This document shows positions 1 through 12,500 of a DNA stretch of 64,000 nt, in pieces. The notes beneath the pieces are model-generated. The model searched no databases and had not been told where the DNA came from. It worked only from the letters and a program-made list of their open reading frames with translations. Origin of the DNA: Biomphalaria glabrata (taxonomy: Eukaryota; Mollusca; Gastropoda; Planorbidae); contig NC_074711.1 of NCBI RefSeq assembly GCF_947242115.1, forward strand, positions 32,975,102-33,039,101, written 5' to 3'. Positions within the stretch are counted from its first letter, which is position 1. The number at the start of each line of letters is the position of its first letter. The translations under genes were made by a program, and so were the position numbers.

Positions 1-485
1 ATTTCTGCTGTGTCTGATTGAGAACTTCCATTTGTGATGGGTAATCTTCTTTAATGTTATAGATGTGTATGTTAGGTTATTTTTGAAGTTGCATTGTTCT
101 AAAGTGTGATGATTGATTATGACTGTTGTTTCCTTTTTAAGTTTAGTGTTGACAAAGGTAGATCTAGTTCTGTGTTCAGCTAGTGTGCATTTAGTGATTA
201 TTAGGATAAATAGCCAGAGCAATTTCATGATGACTGTTCTTGATTTTAGTTTTTAAAGGAGTCTAGTCTAAATCTAGTTTAAGGTTTACAATGCCTAAGT
301 TAAGTCTAAATCTAAAGTGAAAGCTAGTTTACAATTAAATCAAATCAAATGGTTTATTAAATTCAAAATGTGGACCTATAGACTAGATCTAGATTCTAGA
401 TCTAATTCTAGATCAATATATTTACGTGTATAACTAACTACATAGAATATTACTATTAGTTATTATTAGTAGTATTAGTAGATGA
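1..485. other. AT-rich intergenic stretch, no gene seen
   Basis: No exon, open frame with family resemblance or structured repeat is visible. From about 370 on there are several TCTAGATC-type palindromic words, the same low-complexity theme seen at 3.7 kb, 30-31 kb, 40 kb and 57 kb. Confidence 0.6.
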
Positions 486-497
486 TTAGTAGATCTA

Positions 498-3400
498 TAT
501 GGCTCCTTTTGTCTCGAAAGGCAATGGATGCGCCCAAATGAGTCACTGGTTTTGGCTTAATCTTGAGACAGGGCAGAATCTGGTGTGGCTAATCAAGCCA
601 ATTCTAGAACGGCAGACTTTGCCACAATTCGTACATGTGTATGCCTCTGATTTAGGGCTAGCAGTCAGGGCAGCTTTCTTTTTATCCCTCTTGATTAAAG
701 CCGCTTCAATTCTTTTGTTCTCAGCAAGGGTTGTCCCAGCACGCACAGTCTGTCTCCATGCACTTCGGTCTTTGGCTATGTTTTCCCACATACTTTCGCT
801 GATGCCTGAGGCTCTCATATCTCGCTTGCAGACATCTCTATATGTTAGTCTTGGGCGGCCCTTGGGTCTGACTCCTTCCACAAGCTCAGCATATAAGATA
901 TCTTTCGGGATTCTGCCATCTGGCATGCGGGTGACATGTCCGAGCCAGCGTAACCTTCTTTGTGTCAGGAGAGCATACATGCTGTTCATATTGGCCAATC
1001 TTAAAACTTCCTGATTGGAGACATGGTCCCTCCAAGAGATGCCCATTATGCGTCTCAGGCAGCGCAAGTGGAAACTATTCAATCTGTGCTCTTGGTACAT
1101 GTATGTTGACCAGCTCTCACTGCCATAAAGGAGAGTGCTCACAACACAGGCGTTGTAGACTAGGATTTTGGTCGCTGTGGTCAATTTACCATTTTCCCAG
1201 ACGCGCTTGGAGAGTTTTGCCAATGCTGTGGTAGCTTTTCCTATCCTTTTTGTCAGCTCGATGTCTAAGTCTAGGTTACTGACAATTGTTGAACCCAAGT
1301 AGGTAAATTCCTGCACCACTGAAAGGGTGTGGTTCCCAATTTGTATTATAGGTATTTCTGCGACGTCTTGTGCCAGGATTTCGGTCTTGGAGAGACTTAT
1401 AGTAAGGCTAAACTCTTGACAAGCAGCTGCTAAGGCGTTCACTAGCTTCTGTAGACCTCCTTGTGAGTGAGATACGAGTGCCGCGTCATCGGCAAACAGC
1501 AGCTCTCTTATCAAGATACGACGCCTTTTCGTTTTGGCTTTAAGACGTGCCATGTTAAAGAGCCTTCCATCGGATCTGCTATGGATGTATATTCCGTCTT
1601 CCAGGAATTTAAAAGCACTGGATAGTACGACTGAGAAGAAGATGCCAAATAGTGTAGGGGCCAGTACACATCCTTGTTTGACACCGCTCTTAATGGAGAA
1701 TGGCCTGGAGGAAGAACTTTCAAACTGAACGGTGCCCTGCATATTTTCGTGAAAAGCTGACACTAGTTTTCTTAACTTATTTGGGCAGCCGATTCTCTCT
1801 AGTACAGCAAACAGACCGCTTCTGCTAACAAGGTCAAAGGCCTTGGTCAAATCAATAAATGCTATGAAGAGGGGCTGCTTTTGTTCTCTGCTCTTCTCCT
1901 GTAGCTGCCGAAGAGAGAAAATCATATCTGTTGTAGATCTACCTGCCCTAAAGCCACACTGCGACTCTGGATAAACACGATCTGCCAGGATCTGTAATCG
2001 CTTTAGTAATACTCTAGCAAAAGCCTTTCCGACTATGCTAAGCAGTGAGATGCCTCTGTAATTGTTACAATCAGAGCGGTCGCCTTTATTTTTATAAATT
2101 GTAACAATGTTGGAGTCTTTCAATTCCTGGGGGACCATTCCTTGTTCCCAGCACAAGCTTAGCAGTTCATGGAGTGGTTTGATTAGGGCAAGTTTTCCAG
2201 CCTGAATTACTTCAGCAGGAATGCCATCTCCTCCGGGTGTTTTCCCATGTGCAAGCATGTCAATGGCAATGCTCAGCTCCTTTACTGAGGGCGTTTCGTC
2301 TAATTCCGTCAAAACTGGAAGTGATGGAAAGTTGGAAACAGCATTTGGTGAGATGGCGTTTTCAATCTGGTAGAGTTCTGCATAGTGTTCAACCCAACGT
2401 TCCATTTGCAGCGCACGATCGCTGATGATTGAGCCATCTTTTGACTTGAGCGGAGCACACTTGCTGGTGTGAGGTCCAAAGGCTTTTCTCATGCCTTCAT
2501 ATAGTCCTCTTATGTTACCACAGTCGGCACAAGATTGAATATCTTCGCATAGCTCCTGCCAGTATTTGTTAGCACATTGTCTCGCTACTCTTTGGGCATT
2601 GTTACGTGCAGGTCTGAGCCTTTTTAAGTTGCTTGGGGTGGGATCCTTCTTGTAGATTAGCATGGCTGCTCTCTTGTTCGTAGTGGCAGTTTCCATTTCT
2701 GGTAGACTAGCTTCAAACCAGTCTTCGCTTTTCTTGATTTTGTTTCCAAAGACCAGTGATGATGTTTGGTAGATTGTATCACGCATAAACGTCCAGCTTT
2801 TTTCTACCTCAGTCACAGAGAAGTTTTTAAAAGCTTCCTTTAATTTGTTCTCAAATTCGGTGCAAAGATCAGGATTTTTTGTGCTAGTAGTATTCAGGCG
2901 TGATTTTCTTTTTCCCTGTGATATGTGGATCTTAGTTGGCAGCAGTCTTGTCCGGCAGGACACTAAAGTATGATCAGTATCACAATCCGCGCTTTGGTAG
3001 CTACGTGTCAGCAGTATATTTCCAATGTCCTTTTTTCGTGTCAGTATCATATCCAGCTGGTGCCAGTGCCCAGACCTAGGGTGCCTCCATGAGACACAGT
3101 GCTGTGGTTTTGTTCTGAAGTATGTGTTGGTAATGCAGAGCTTATGGTATGTGCAGAATTCAAGCAGTCTTTGTCCGTTCTCATTCATCTTTCCGATTCC
3201 AAAAAGCCCAAGACAGTCTGGCCAGGTAGTGTTATCTGATCCTACTCTGGCATTGAAGTCACCTAGAAGGATCATATGTTCTTTTTGAGGAATGTTTGCA
3301 ATGGCTTCTTTGAGGTCTTCATAGAACTTGTCTTTGTCCTCCTGAAGCGAGCTTAGTGTGGGGGCATAGGCACTAATTAGAGTGACTTTTCCAGATGCTG

Positions 3401-3703
3401 TCATCATACTTATGCTTAGTAGCCGTTCCGAGCCACCAACTGGAGGGACTATCATGGGAAGAAGACTGTTCTTGACAGCAAAGCCCACACCATGTATTCG
3501 AGTCTCATCCTGTGCTTTCCCTTTCCAAAAGAAAGTGTAGTCAGTCTCGCGGAGCATGCCGTTTTCGGCCAGTCGGGTTTCTTGCAGGGCTGCAATGTCG
3601 ATATGTAGCCTTTTTAGCTCGTTGTTTATAACTGCCGTCTTCCTTGCATCGTCGATCTGCCTTAGATCATCAGTGAGACCAGGACACATTGGCGGATACC
3701 TGG
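498..3703 (-). mobile_element. LINE (APE-type non-LTR retrotransposon), apparently intact ORF, with 12-bp target duplication
   Basis: The element is bounded by identical 12-bp words TTAGTAGATCTA at 486-497 and 3704-3715, as expected for target-primed reverse transcription. It reads on the minus strand, with only about 45 bases of 3' tail after the stop. The 5' end lies just upstream of the first methionine, so it may be slightly 5'-truncated: the family usually has a few more residues of endonuclease before the conserved PGLTDD stretch. The protein resembles genes often annotated craniofacial development protein 2-like, which are APE-endonuclease LINEs (RTE/BovB-like in my reading; clade not certain). 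An open frame of this length and undamaged flanks imply a young insertion. Confidence 0.9.
543..3689 (-). CDS. LINE polyprotein: AP endonuclease, reverse transcriptase, C-terminal C2H2-like finger
   Basis: A single 1048-codon frame. Residues about 30-240 are the AP-like endonuclease, with the catalytic QETRL, GDFNARVG, HQLDMI and DTDH motifs. Residues about 520-790 are the reverse transcriptase, with FIDLTKAFD, SGVKQGCVLAPTLF, the LLFADDAAL active site and FTYLGS. The tail has an RRLRWLGHVTRM block and ends with a CxxC...SRIGL..H...C finger (about 1020-1040). All catalytic motifs look present and I see no internal stop. It nicks the target and copies its RNA into DNA. The start is the first ATG in frame; the true start could lie a few residues upstream in a full-length relative. 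It is a mobile-element gene, not a host gene. Confidence 0.9.
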   Translation of the reverse strand: MCPGLTDDLRQIDDARKTAVINNELKRLHIDIAALQETRLAENGMLRETDYTFFWKGKAQDETRIHGVGFAVKNSLLPMIVPPVGGSERLLSISMMTASGKVTLISAYAPTLSSLQEDKDKFYEDLKEAIANIPQKEHMILLGDFNARVGSDNTTWPDCLGLFGIGKMNENGQRLLEFCTYHKLCITNTYFRTKPQHCVSWRHPRSGHWHQLDMILTRKKDIGNILLTRSYQSADCDTDHTLVSCRTRLLPTKIHISQGKRKSRLNTTSTKNPDLCTEFENKLKEAFKNFSVTEVEKSWTFMRDTIYQTSSLVFGNKIKKSEDWFEASLPEMETATTNKRAAMLIYKKDPTPSNLKRLRPARNNAQRVARQCANKYWQELCEDIQSCADCGNIRGLYEGMRKAFGPHTSKCAPLKSKDGSIISDRALQMERWVEHYAELYQIENAISPNAVSNFPSLPVLTELDETPSVKELSIAIDMLAHGKTPGGDGIPAEVIQAGKLALIKPLHELLSLCWEQGMVPQELKDSNIVTIYKNKGDRSDCNNYRGISLLSIVGKAFARVLLKRLQILADRVYPESQCGFRAGRSTTDMIFSLRQLQEKSREQKQPLFIAFIDLTKAFDLVSRSGLFAVLERIGCPNKLRKLVSAFHENMQGTVQFESSSSRPFSIKSGVKQGCVLAPTLFGIFFSVVLSSAFKFLEDGIYIHSRSDGRLFNMARLKAKTKRRRILIRELLFADDAALVSHSQGGLQKLVNALAAACQEFSLTISLSKTEILAQDVAEIPIIQIGNHTLSVVQEFTYLGSTIVSNLDLDIELTKRIGKATTALAKLSKRVWENGKLTTATKILVYNACVVSTLLYGSESWSTYMYQEHRLNSFHLRCLRRIMGISWRDHVSNQEVLRLANMNSMYALLTQRRLRWLGHVTRMPDGRIPKDILYAELVEGVRPKGRPRLTYRDVCKRDMRASGISESMWENIAKDRSAWRQTVRAGTTLAENKRIEAALIKRDKKKAALTASPKSEAYTCTNCGKVCRSRIGLISHTRFCPVSRLSQNQ

Positions 3704-3715
3704 TTAGTAGATCTA

Positions 3716-4924
3716 AAGCCTTAATTAAAGTCTAAGTCTAACACTAGACAGACTAGATCTAAAATCTAAGGATATAATAATAAATATAGACTAGATCTAG
3801 ATCTAATAAATTATAAGCGAGACAAAATAGTCATAGTCCTAAGCTAAGAATTGTTAATTTGAATTAATTAGTGGAAAAAATGCTGAATTAAGTTAAATAT
3901 ATAATTTAAAGATATTAGTTTATTAGTTAAATAGCTTTTTTAATGAATTTGGTTTGATTTAATACAACAAAACGAAAAATTTAACTATATATAGGCCTAT
4001 ATATATTCCTTTAAAAGGTAAGAGAAAGCAGAACGGTTAGAGAGGTACTTCTAAATGTGAAAAGCTCTTGCTTCGTCCTAGTACATTCTCAAAAACGCGA
4101 TTTGTATATGAATATATTATTTAAAATATAAATGATTCTAAATCTCCTTTCATTAAATATTGGATGTGACAGCGCTACATAAATTATTTTAATTACTGTA
4201 ATAATTTTCATTATTAATGACTTCATACTAAGCATAAGTTAGCCATTAATCATAACGGTATTGGATTGATTTGGATGTAGATTTATATTTTAATTATATC
4301 TAAATAATAATAATTTTTTTTTGTAAGCTTTAATTGTAGTATTTTTAGATCTATGTTATTAAAAATAAACAAATAGAAACTTACCTTTTCTTTTCAAATC
4401 GCAGAAAGTAGAGCTTTATACCCATATTGAGCTATGAATAAGTTGGGTGGTTTGCAATTTCGCGGCTGTGTGTCTATTAAGTTTTGTTAAAGAGCTAATT
4501 GTCTCCCCTTTTGACGCGTTATATCAATGTTTTCTAACTTAACCTCTCCCATCCCTCTTTTTCGTTAACTTTCATGGAACCATTAAAAAACGGGGGAGGG
4601 AAGGAGCAAAACAAAAATAGGAGAGCCATCAAAGGCCCATGCCGACCAGCAAAATGACCAGGCCAAACACAGTATCGAAGACATCAAAGTAGTGTTGAAG
4701 GCCATGCCGCTCGTGCATAGCAGAAAGTACGGTCTAACGTTTTACAAATGATAATAGTTAAATACGTACACTGTATTGTGTAATTCTTAAAATTATATTC
4801 TTGTTGAATTTCAAACAAAATTAATTTTAATAATAATTTACAAAAAAAGAAAACATATTCAGGCCTTTGTGTCTTGCTGCTGTCACTTTTGTTTTTAAGT
4901 TGTCTGCATTGAATTTTTTTTTCT
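3716..4924. other. AT-rich intergenic stretch, no gene seen
   Basis: It begins with TCTAGATC-type words (3,720-3,800) and continues as AT-rich sequence. Nothing coding is visible. Confidence 0.5.
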
Positions 4925-5004
4925 TTGGTCGCGACCAGACCGGCCCATCTGGTACCGGCCCACCGGGCATTTGCCCGTTTGCCCATATAGCCAGTCCGCC
5001 CCTG
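4925..5004 (-). mobile_element. End fragment of a hAT-like element (CAGGGGCGGACTGG end)
   Basis: Read on the minus strand it starts CAGGGGCGGACTGG and continues with a GGGCA-rich stretch. The piece at 58,980-59,137 starts with a near-identical sequence. The CAGGGG start is typical of hAT termini. The other end was not located with confidence. Confidence 0.45.
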
Positions 5005-5185
5005 ACTGGAACCAATGTGATGTTGTATTTGCGTTTGGTGTTAAATTTGTTATTGTTTCTCTCTCTCTCTCTCTCTTTGTGTAGTCTCTTTTTCTGTCTA
5101 CTTCTGTATGTAAAATCTCAGATTAGGCGTACATTCTGGAACTCCATGCAAAAGCAATAGACCCTTAAAAGTAGGAATTTGTAAA

Positions 5186-5246
5186 AAGTAAAGTTCCCCT
5201 TTCAGACCTTGCGTTCCATGGGGCAGATGAAGTCAGCACTAGAGGA
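5186..5246 (-). mobile_element. SINE-A 3' fragment
   Basis: It matches the 3' part of the tRNA-derived SINE at 8,293-8,587 (AGTAAAGTTCCCCTTTCAG followed by the GGGCAGATGA word). The tRNA-like head is missing, so this is a truncated copy. Confidence 0.6.
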
Positions 5247-5338
5247 TCCATAACTTTGGAGTGGGATATGCGATTTTTTCCATACCCTAACCATAACGCC
5301 CAGGAAACCCTAATTCTAAGCATAAGAGCACGAACTGC

Positions 5339-5340
<2 letters not shown>

Positions 5341-5429
<89 letters not shown>
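5341..5429. repeat. (AT)n microsatellite, about 44 units
   Basis: An uninterrupted AT dinucleotide run of about 88 bases. It creates a meaningless open frame of alternating Ile-Tyr. Confidence 0.97.
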
Positions 5430-5433
<4 letters not shown>

Positions 5434-5445
5434 TTTTTTAAAAAG

Positions 5446-5640
5446 CAGTGTTTCTCAACCTTCAGCGGAAAACAAAAAAAAAGCAACCATGTTGAAACTT
5501 TTCTCTTGGCAGCTAGGGGGGATGGGGGGGGGGGGCTTCAAGCTTCCCCAGTGGGGTCCGGAGCGAAGCCCCGACGCCAAAAGCGTTTTCTTGCATTCTT
5601 CACTGCAGAAACGCATTCTATTGACATCTATAGCTCATTA
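5446..5640 (+). mobile_element. hAT-like end plus GC-rich dispersed repeat, degraded
   Basis: It starts with CAGTGTTTCTCAACC, a well-known hAT-type terminal sequence. A G-run and a GC-rich stretch (GGGGTCCGGAGCGAAGCC) follow, in strong contrast to the AT-rich flanks. No matching inverted end or target duplication was found, so the boundaries are soft. Confidence 0.4.
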
Positions 5641-6527
5641 TTTATCCTACTAAAATGGACCTTTTGAATAATGTTTTACTTGAAAAATATTCTAACATGA
5701 ATTTACAAGCCCTTACTACAATACAAATACAACCGATTTGTTCCTTGAAAAGATAAGATACCCCACATATTTAGATTAATACTTTTAGGATCATGGCCGA
5801 AAAAAAAATTATTCGAAAAATAATATTTTTAATAAAATGTCATTTGTAAGTGATACATTTTGTTCAATGTTTGTAACTTTGTTTTGTTACAGAACTATAA
5901 TTCAAAGCTTTAAACAAAAAAAATTCGGAAGTGGGCGGAGAAATTATGTAGACCAATTAGATTCAGCTCTAAATTTTTTGCATTTTTAGGATTGAAGTAT
6001 ACATTGTGAGTTATAGTCCAAAATTTTTTATACAATAGAAAAATATCAGTATGAGTAAAGGTTGGAAAAAATTGACTAGGAAAATAATATTTGAGTTCAG
6101 AACTCATCTCAATTATTGCTCTTATAATGAAAAATACAGTTTCGTATGAATTCTAAATTTTCCTAAACAAAGTCTTTCTTAAAATACTAAGATAAATTCG
6201 TGTGCAATTATATAAACTCTGTCGCCATATTTGATTATTCTGTTTTAAAACGTCTTCTTTTCGTCTGGAAAGGGGAGAGGGGGTAGAGTAAAAAGAAATA
6301 AGTACAAAATGCATATTCATAATACCAAAATTAATGTAATGCTATGTGTGAATGTGTAGATTCTAAATGTTTTGATAACAATACACCACGGCACAGCCAA
6401 GCAATAGCAGTAAATTGGAACACACGTGACGCCTGGCTCACACTAACAAAGACACACACACAAATTAAAGTACATAACTAAATGAGTTTTAATTATAAAC
6501 AACAGCAATAGTATTGTATCAACTGGG
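5641..6527. other. 3' flank of the SLC23 gene
   Basis: AT-rich, no gene seen. It should hold the transporter's 3' UTR. On the minus strand an ATTAAA word lies about 35 bases past the stop codon (6,488-6,493) and could serve as a weak poly(A) signal. Confidence 0.4.
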
Positions 6528-9500
6528 TCATAAGGTAGGCGACTCTACATCCCCATCCAAAATGTTTTCAGAATCATGGGAGATAAGTTTGGGCATGAAA
6601 GGGAGAGAAACTACAAAGGGAAACACTTTGACTAGAGTTGGGTAGAAGGACCAGGTGAAGATATCATCGTTCTCTTTATTTCTCTGACTCTCGTCCTGAC
6701 TCTGCCAATGTTTCATACCACGTGACTCCAATGAACCTGCCACATGATATATAATACAAGTGTTAAAAGTTATTAAGCCTTTCTATTTATTATGTACAAT
6801 AAAATGGCCTAAATATCCCAATTATGCAATATGTATATATGTGTGTAACAGCATATGGTACAATACCACCGGCAGTGTGTAGACAATACATTTGATTTAA
6901 TGATGTCGTATCTGCTTCGCCCGTTGATTGGTTGCCAGGCTATATATTGTTTATTTTTACCATGGACCCCTTCCAATTTTTCTTGCTTGCAACAATATTA
7001 GCAATATAATGATATCAAGCTATCGTCATGAAATCATTCCCCAGCTCATTCTAGTATCTATTACGTTGAATTAGAATTGACCCCCCTCCATTGTTTTCTT
7101 ACAACAATGTAATGATACAAAGCTAAACGCTCCCACAAATATTCCTTTTGGCCAGCTCATTCTAGTATCTTTTATGTTGAACTGGACCAGCCCGCGAGTA
7201 TCACTTACCCCCCCCCTCCCCATCTCCCCAACTCTCTTCCGTAACAAATAGAGACTAGTCTTATTTACACTTTCAGACTAAATGTCTTCTGCTTGTCAGT
7301 TCTTGTTTGAAATACTATGATTTTTGTGTGGCCTGGAACCTATTGTCTAATTACATCCTGCAAATGCTCACATAATACTTAGGCCGTTACCCCCAGCCTT
7401 AGGTATTTTTTTGCACTTTCAATAAAACTGCCAGCATTACAACAATTCCCATTTTGACCAGTGTACTGTAGTATATGTTAGGTTTATTGAAACGGCCTGC
7501 TTTAAATCGCACTCATTTCTGGCCTGTTGAGCTCTATATCACTTTCTCTTAGCCCTACCCCCCCCCCAAAAAAAAAATTTTAAAAAAATTCTAGCCTTCA
7601 AATTCTATTTCCTTTTTTGTCTCTTTCATCCTACAAACGAAGGGCCCACAACCCCCTATTATAGAGTATGCAACAAACACTTCTCAAGTTCATCAGTAGG
7701 AGCCTTCCTCCTCCCTGCACTATAATACCCCGCCCACACTTACATACAATATTTTCAAATGAAACGGTTGTCCTTGCATTCTAAGAACGCATAGCTATAC
7801 TTTGTGATGGGAAGACCACGGCCCGAAGGCCAAGTCCGGCCCGCTTAGAAGTTTTATCCGGCCGTTACATGTTTTATAATAATAATCAATACTAAGGCAT
7901 TTTTAGTCTTAAGAAATCCTATTTTTCATTTGCCGGTAACAAATATATTACCTACTAAATTATAGTTCACTAATTAACATAACATCAGTGGTGTAGCTAG
8001 AGATTAGGGAGTCCGGCGGGGGGGGGGGGAACTTGACCCTTTTAGGGGCCCCTGCATTTTGACATTTGACATGAGATAATAGAGTAATATTTAATATAAA
8101 AATATTCTGACACTCATTTGGGAGACCTCTCAAGTGGGGGCCGGGGGGATTTTCAAATGTGGACCCCCCCCCCCCTTTTCAGTTACACCACTGAATAACA
8201 TTAATCTTCTATTCACATTCATAGCTTCACAACGACTTCTACTATGCCAAGTTTGACTAATCAAGCTATGCAAGAGATTGTTGTGTGTTTTTTGTACGGA
8301 GCAAGCAAGTAAAGTAAAGTTCCCCTTTCAGACCTTGTGGTCTATAGGGCAGATGATGTAAAGGTCATTAGTTTCTGTGGCCTACGATTAACGATGTTGT
8401 CATGTGGCCAGCACAACGACCAACCGCCTTTACTTTTCCCCAACTAATGTCAGGTACTCATTAGAGCTGGGTGGACTACGAGGCGCCCAAGGATCCCGAA
8501 ATTAAAAATCCCAGTCTTCACCAGGATTCGAACCCGGGACACCAGGTTCGGAAGCCAAGCAATTTACCACTCAGCCACCGCGCCTCCTTGAGTATGTATA
8601 TATATACATATATATTTAAACTTTTGTATGATTAGGAAGAATCTATTACAAACCTGGAACAGTGTTGTCCAATAACATGGCCAGAAAGCCGCCCAAGAAC
8701 ATAGGTGTGCTAAGCATCACATGCAGCGACCTGTCCAGATCCTTAACACCTGTACATCATAAATCACTTTGTTAATACATACAATCCCAAACATTTATAT
8801 TATTGTCGTTCTGTTACACAGTAAGCGACAGGAATATATTGCAAGAATTGTTTTGAAGGTCCTCGGGAGAGCGTTGTAGTCCAACATTTGAAGGTCATAG
8901 ACATTTCCTACAATGGCCGCGTCATCGCAAAACAAAATTCTAAGAGTCCGATAGAACATATCTTCCGAGGCTTCATTATGCACTGTGAAAAGATGTTTCG
9001 GTGGGGGGGGGGGGAGGAAGGTGGTACCGCTTTATGAGTCGAAAATTGCCTGCGATTGTCGTAGCAAGGACGTCACTGCTCTAGAGATTTGTTGGACTTT
9101 TCCTGTCGCTAATTACCTCAATTTTGATGAGGAACAAGACAAACATTTTAAAAATACATTTGTTGCAAACAAACTTAAAATACAATCAAATATCTAAAAA
9201 AAATATAATTTAAAAAATATTAGGTTCAAGCCATATTGTTTTTTATTTTATTATAATTGAATAATTCCAATGATAGGTCTTTAAATCAAGACTTAGAAGA
9301 CGATGCGCAAAATGTTCCTAAACATTAATTTATTAAAGTCTTGAATCAATAATCATACCTTATATTCGGAAATTCTCGAACGCGATAGTCCTTTCAAGAA
9401 CGCAATTAACCTTTAAATTAACCTTTCAAGAACGCAATTAACATTTAAATTAACCTTTCAAGAACGCTATTAACCTTTCAAGAACGCGACAGACCTGTCA

Positions 9501-12500
9501 AAATCGATGTGGGCTCTAGATCACCTTCTTTATACCAATTAGTAATAGACGATAATGCTGATAAATATAGATCAACCAGTTGTGATAGTCAGTATATCAG
9601 TTGTGATACTAAATATAACAGTTGTGGGTACTAGCATTGTACCTGTAGCGATGATTTCTGGGTACAGCTCCAGACAATAAGATATTGACATACTAGCCAT
9701 GAACGGCACACCCACTACCAGCATGTTTCTAGACGATGACATATCCACGTGTTGGAGATTAGACAGACCAATAGTCAGCAGAGCACCAACGATGACCATC
9801 AAAACACCTCCTACAGAGAGACAAACAAAGAGAACATTTTGAAATCATTCCCCAGAAAACAACAACATTTGTTTGATTATATTCTAAAAGTAATACACAT
9901 GCCATAAATAATTGTTTATTGTATAACATAGTCTTTAATGTGTAATGCTAGATTGACAACATAAGCTATGGCCTAGGGCTCACACCAGTCTGGGGCCCCG
10001 GACAAATTGTTTTGAAGAAAAGGCAAATGGATGAATTCTATTCTGTTGATTACAGAGGGCCCCGTATCTTAAATATCTTAGGAGGCCTTATCAAGTTTAA
10101 ATCCGGCCCTGTTCTTGTGAATAAATTCTTAAGGGCCGTTTGACTTCCCTGACGTCGACTACACATGTTACTTCTAGTCATTGCTCTGACGATAAGAAAT
10201 TGTAGACTAAATAGCTCTAATCGTAATAAGTAAGGTTAGCTCCTTGAGTAGCACAGCATGTGTTCTATGTGACTGTAGTTTATATTACCATCTTAAATAT
10301 TTATTATATTATTATACTTTTTATAGTAAGCTATTGTCTGCAGAAGGTGTGGCAAAACATGTAGGTCACAACTGGGTCTGCTTAGCCACGTCAAATAATG
10401 TACTCGTCCATAATCTTTAAAACCGAACCCAATGCCTTTATTTTCGATACATTTCAAGACATTTCTAGAGTCGAATACGGTTAAACAATGCACAAATAAC
10501 ATTGTAACAACAGATCATGCATATTTCAACTTCTAAAGACTTGGTCCAGGTGTCACTCTGAACTAGACGACTCTAGATATAAATGATGATGATTAATGAC
10601 ACTATTAAAGTTTAAACAAAGCTGTCGTGGAGATTCTAGACAAGCAGACCAGCTTCACTGAGCTTAACACTGACAGGTTTCTTGGTGCACTATGCTATGG
10701 TCTTACCTAGTATTGGGTTGGGTATAGTTGTCAGCGCAGCACCAAATTTTCCAAACAGTGATGCGACTATCAGAATCACGGCAGCGACGTACATGACAAC
10801 TCGACTTCCTGTCTAGAGTACAAGTCAAACTAAACTGTTACTTTGAATGTGATATTGTCACGGGTGAAAGTGTGTGTGTGAATGTATAGTCTTAATTCTA
10901 CTTCTAGAAGCTAGTAGGAATGAACGAGAGAATGAAGGAAACTGGGTAGAGGAGAACAGAGAGAGACAGTTCGCAGAGTGGGATATTGTGAGGTGTAATT
11001 AATTCAGTTTGTGACCAAGTTATTGTTCTTCCGGGTGTTAGAATCTAGTCTAGTTACATTACAACCCGAACAATAGTGGACCGAAAACTACGTAACATAA
11101 TTAACAAAATACACAAATACCAGACATGAACAATTGTTTTAGTTTAAATAGCAATCCAGTATTGTTCTGGAACGCTTTGCCATAGCATTTTAACAACTTA
11201 TTTTAAAACCAGTGATCCTAATGAATAAAGTACAGTACATAGCTATATCATACATGAGTGACAGAAACTAAAATTCATTTAAGACTAGACGAATAATACA
11301 TATTTTGTTTTTGAATTAAATAACATTTAAAACAAATAGTATTGTTTCAGTTCTTTTCGCTGTTATAACTGATCAACTCAGAAATGCGTTAGTCATTCAT
11401 AAGCTAAGCTAACGTAATGTCTGTTCATGTGGTTATTATTTATACGCTGTAATTTGTAATATTTCACGATCTTATATGAGGAATTAAGTATTAATTTACT
11501 TTTCTGTTCGATTAACCCTTAAAGTGCTGAGATTTTTTTTTTACAATGAGTGCATACAAAATGGAATTACAATCGTAGTATTTAGAGTTTAGAGGCTAAA
11601 CTACCACACGCGTCTAAAGGGTTAAAAAGTAAAACTTGTGAATAGTGAAAAGTAGAAAAACAAAACATGAACAAAAAAGTTTCCAAATGGCACCGACAAC
11701 TAATTAAAGTGAAACAAATTGTCAGACGTCGAGAGTATATTAACCCTATTGTCCATTTTGAAATCCTACTTACTCTAGATAAAGTCAAGACTGCGATGTT
11801 TCCACTGTACGATGTCGTGGCATGACCAGCACCCACGGATCCAGACAGGACGCTGCCGATGCCTTCAACGAGGATGCCCCTTGAGATAGCATGGTCGGGC
11901 AGGCTGCCTAGTTGGCAGGCTTTCTCGGCAGCGTAGTAGTCTCCCACAGACTCCACCACAGAGGATAGGCACGCCACGATGAATCCTATTGTCAAAGCAA
12001 TGTGGATCTTAGGCGCACCAAATTGACCTGTGGGATATGAGATTTTAAACATTTTACATAGCTTTTCATGTGGATCTTAGGCGAGCCTAATTGAAATCTG
12101 GGTTATGAGATTTTAAACATTTGTCATAGCTTTTGCCATTATCTCTTGCTAATTTCTTTTTTTTTTTTTTGCTGTTTGGATTACATCATAAGTATGCCTA
12201 TGTAACAATATTTGTAAAATGTTACAGATGTTCCTTCAGAGTTATAGATAATCTACTTCCTAGTCCAAACCTCACGCATGACGATGGGGAATAGCGACGG
12301 GCAGGATATGAACCCGGGACCATCGATACGACCGAAAGACAGTCCAGCGCGCACACCGCACGACTAAACAGCCATTAGCGCGTACGAACGCTGTTATAGC
12401 GTGTAGATCTATAGTCTGACTGAAAGAAGAAAGGAATAACTTGGTTATATCTGATCAGAAAATTACTTGTTTCTAAAAAGTCTTACCTGGATACGTGAGC

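Noticed and set aside
499-1014. Open frame of 171 codons on the plus strand
   Set aside because: It is the antisense shadow of the LINE ORF at 543-3,689 and has no family resemblance of its own.
5256-5441. Open frame over the AT microsatellite
   Set aside because: An Ile-Tyr repeat produced by (AT)n; not a gene.
8293-8587. tRNA gene
   Set aside because: A and B boxes are present, but no acceptor-stem pairing or proper tRNA length; the sequence belongs to a multi-copy SINE.
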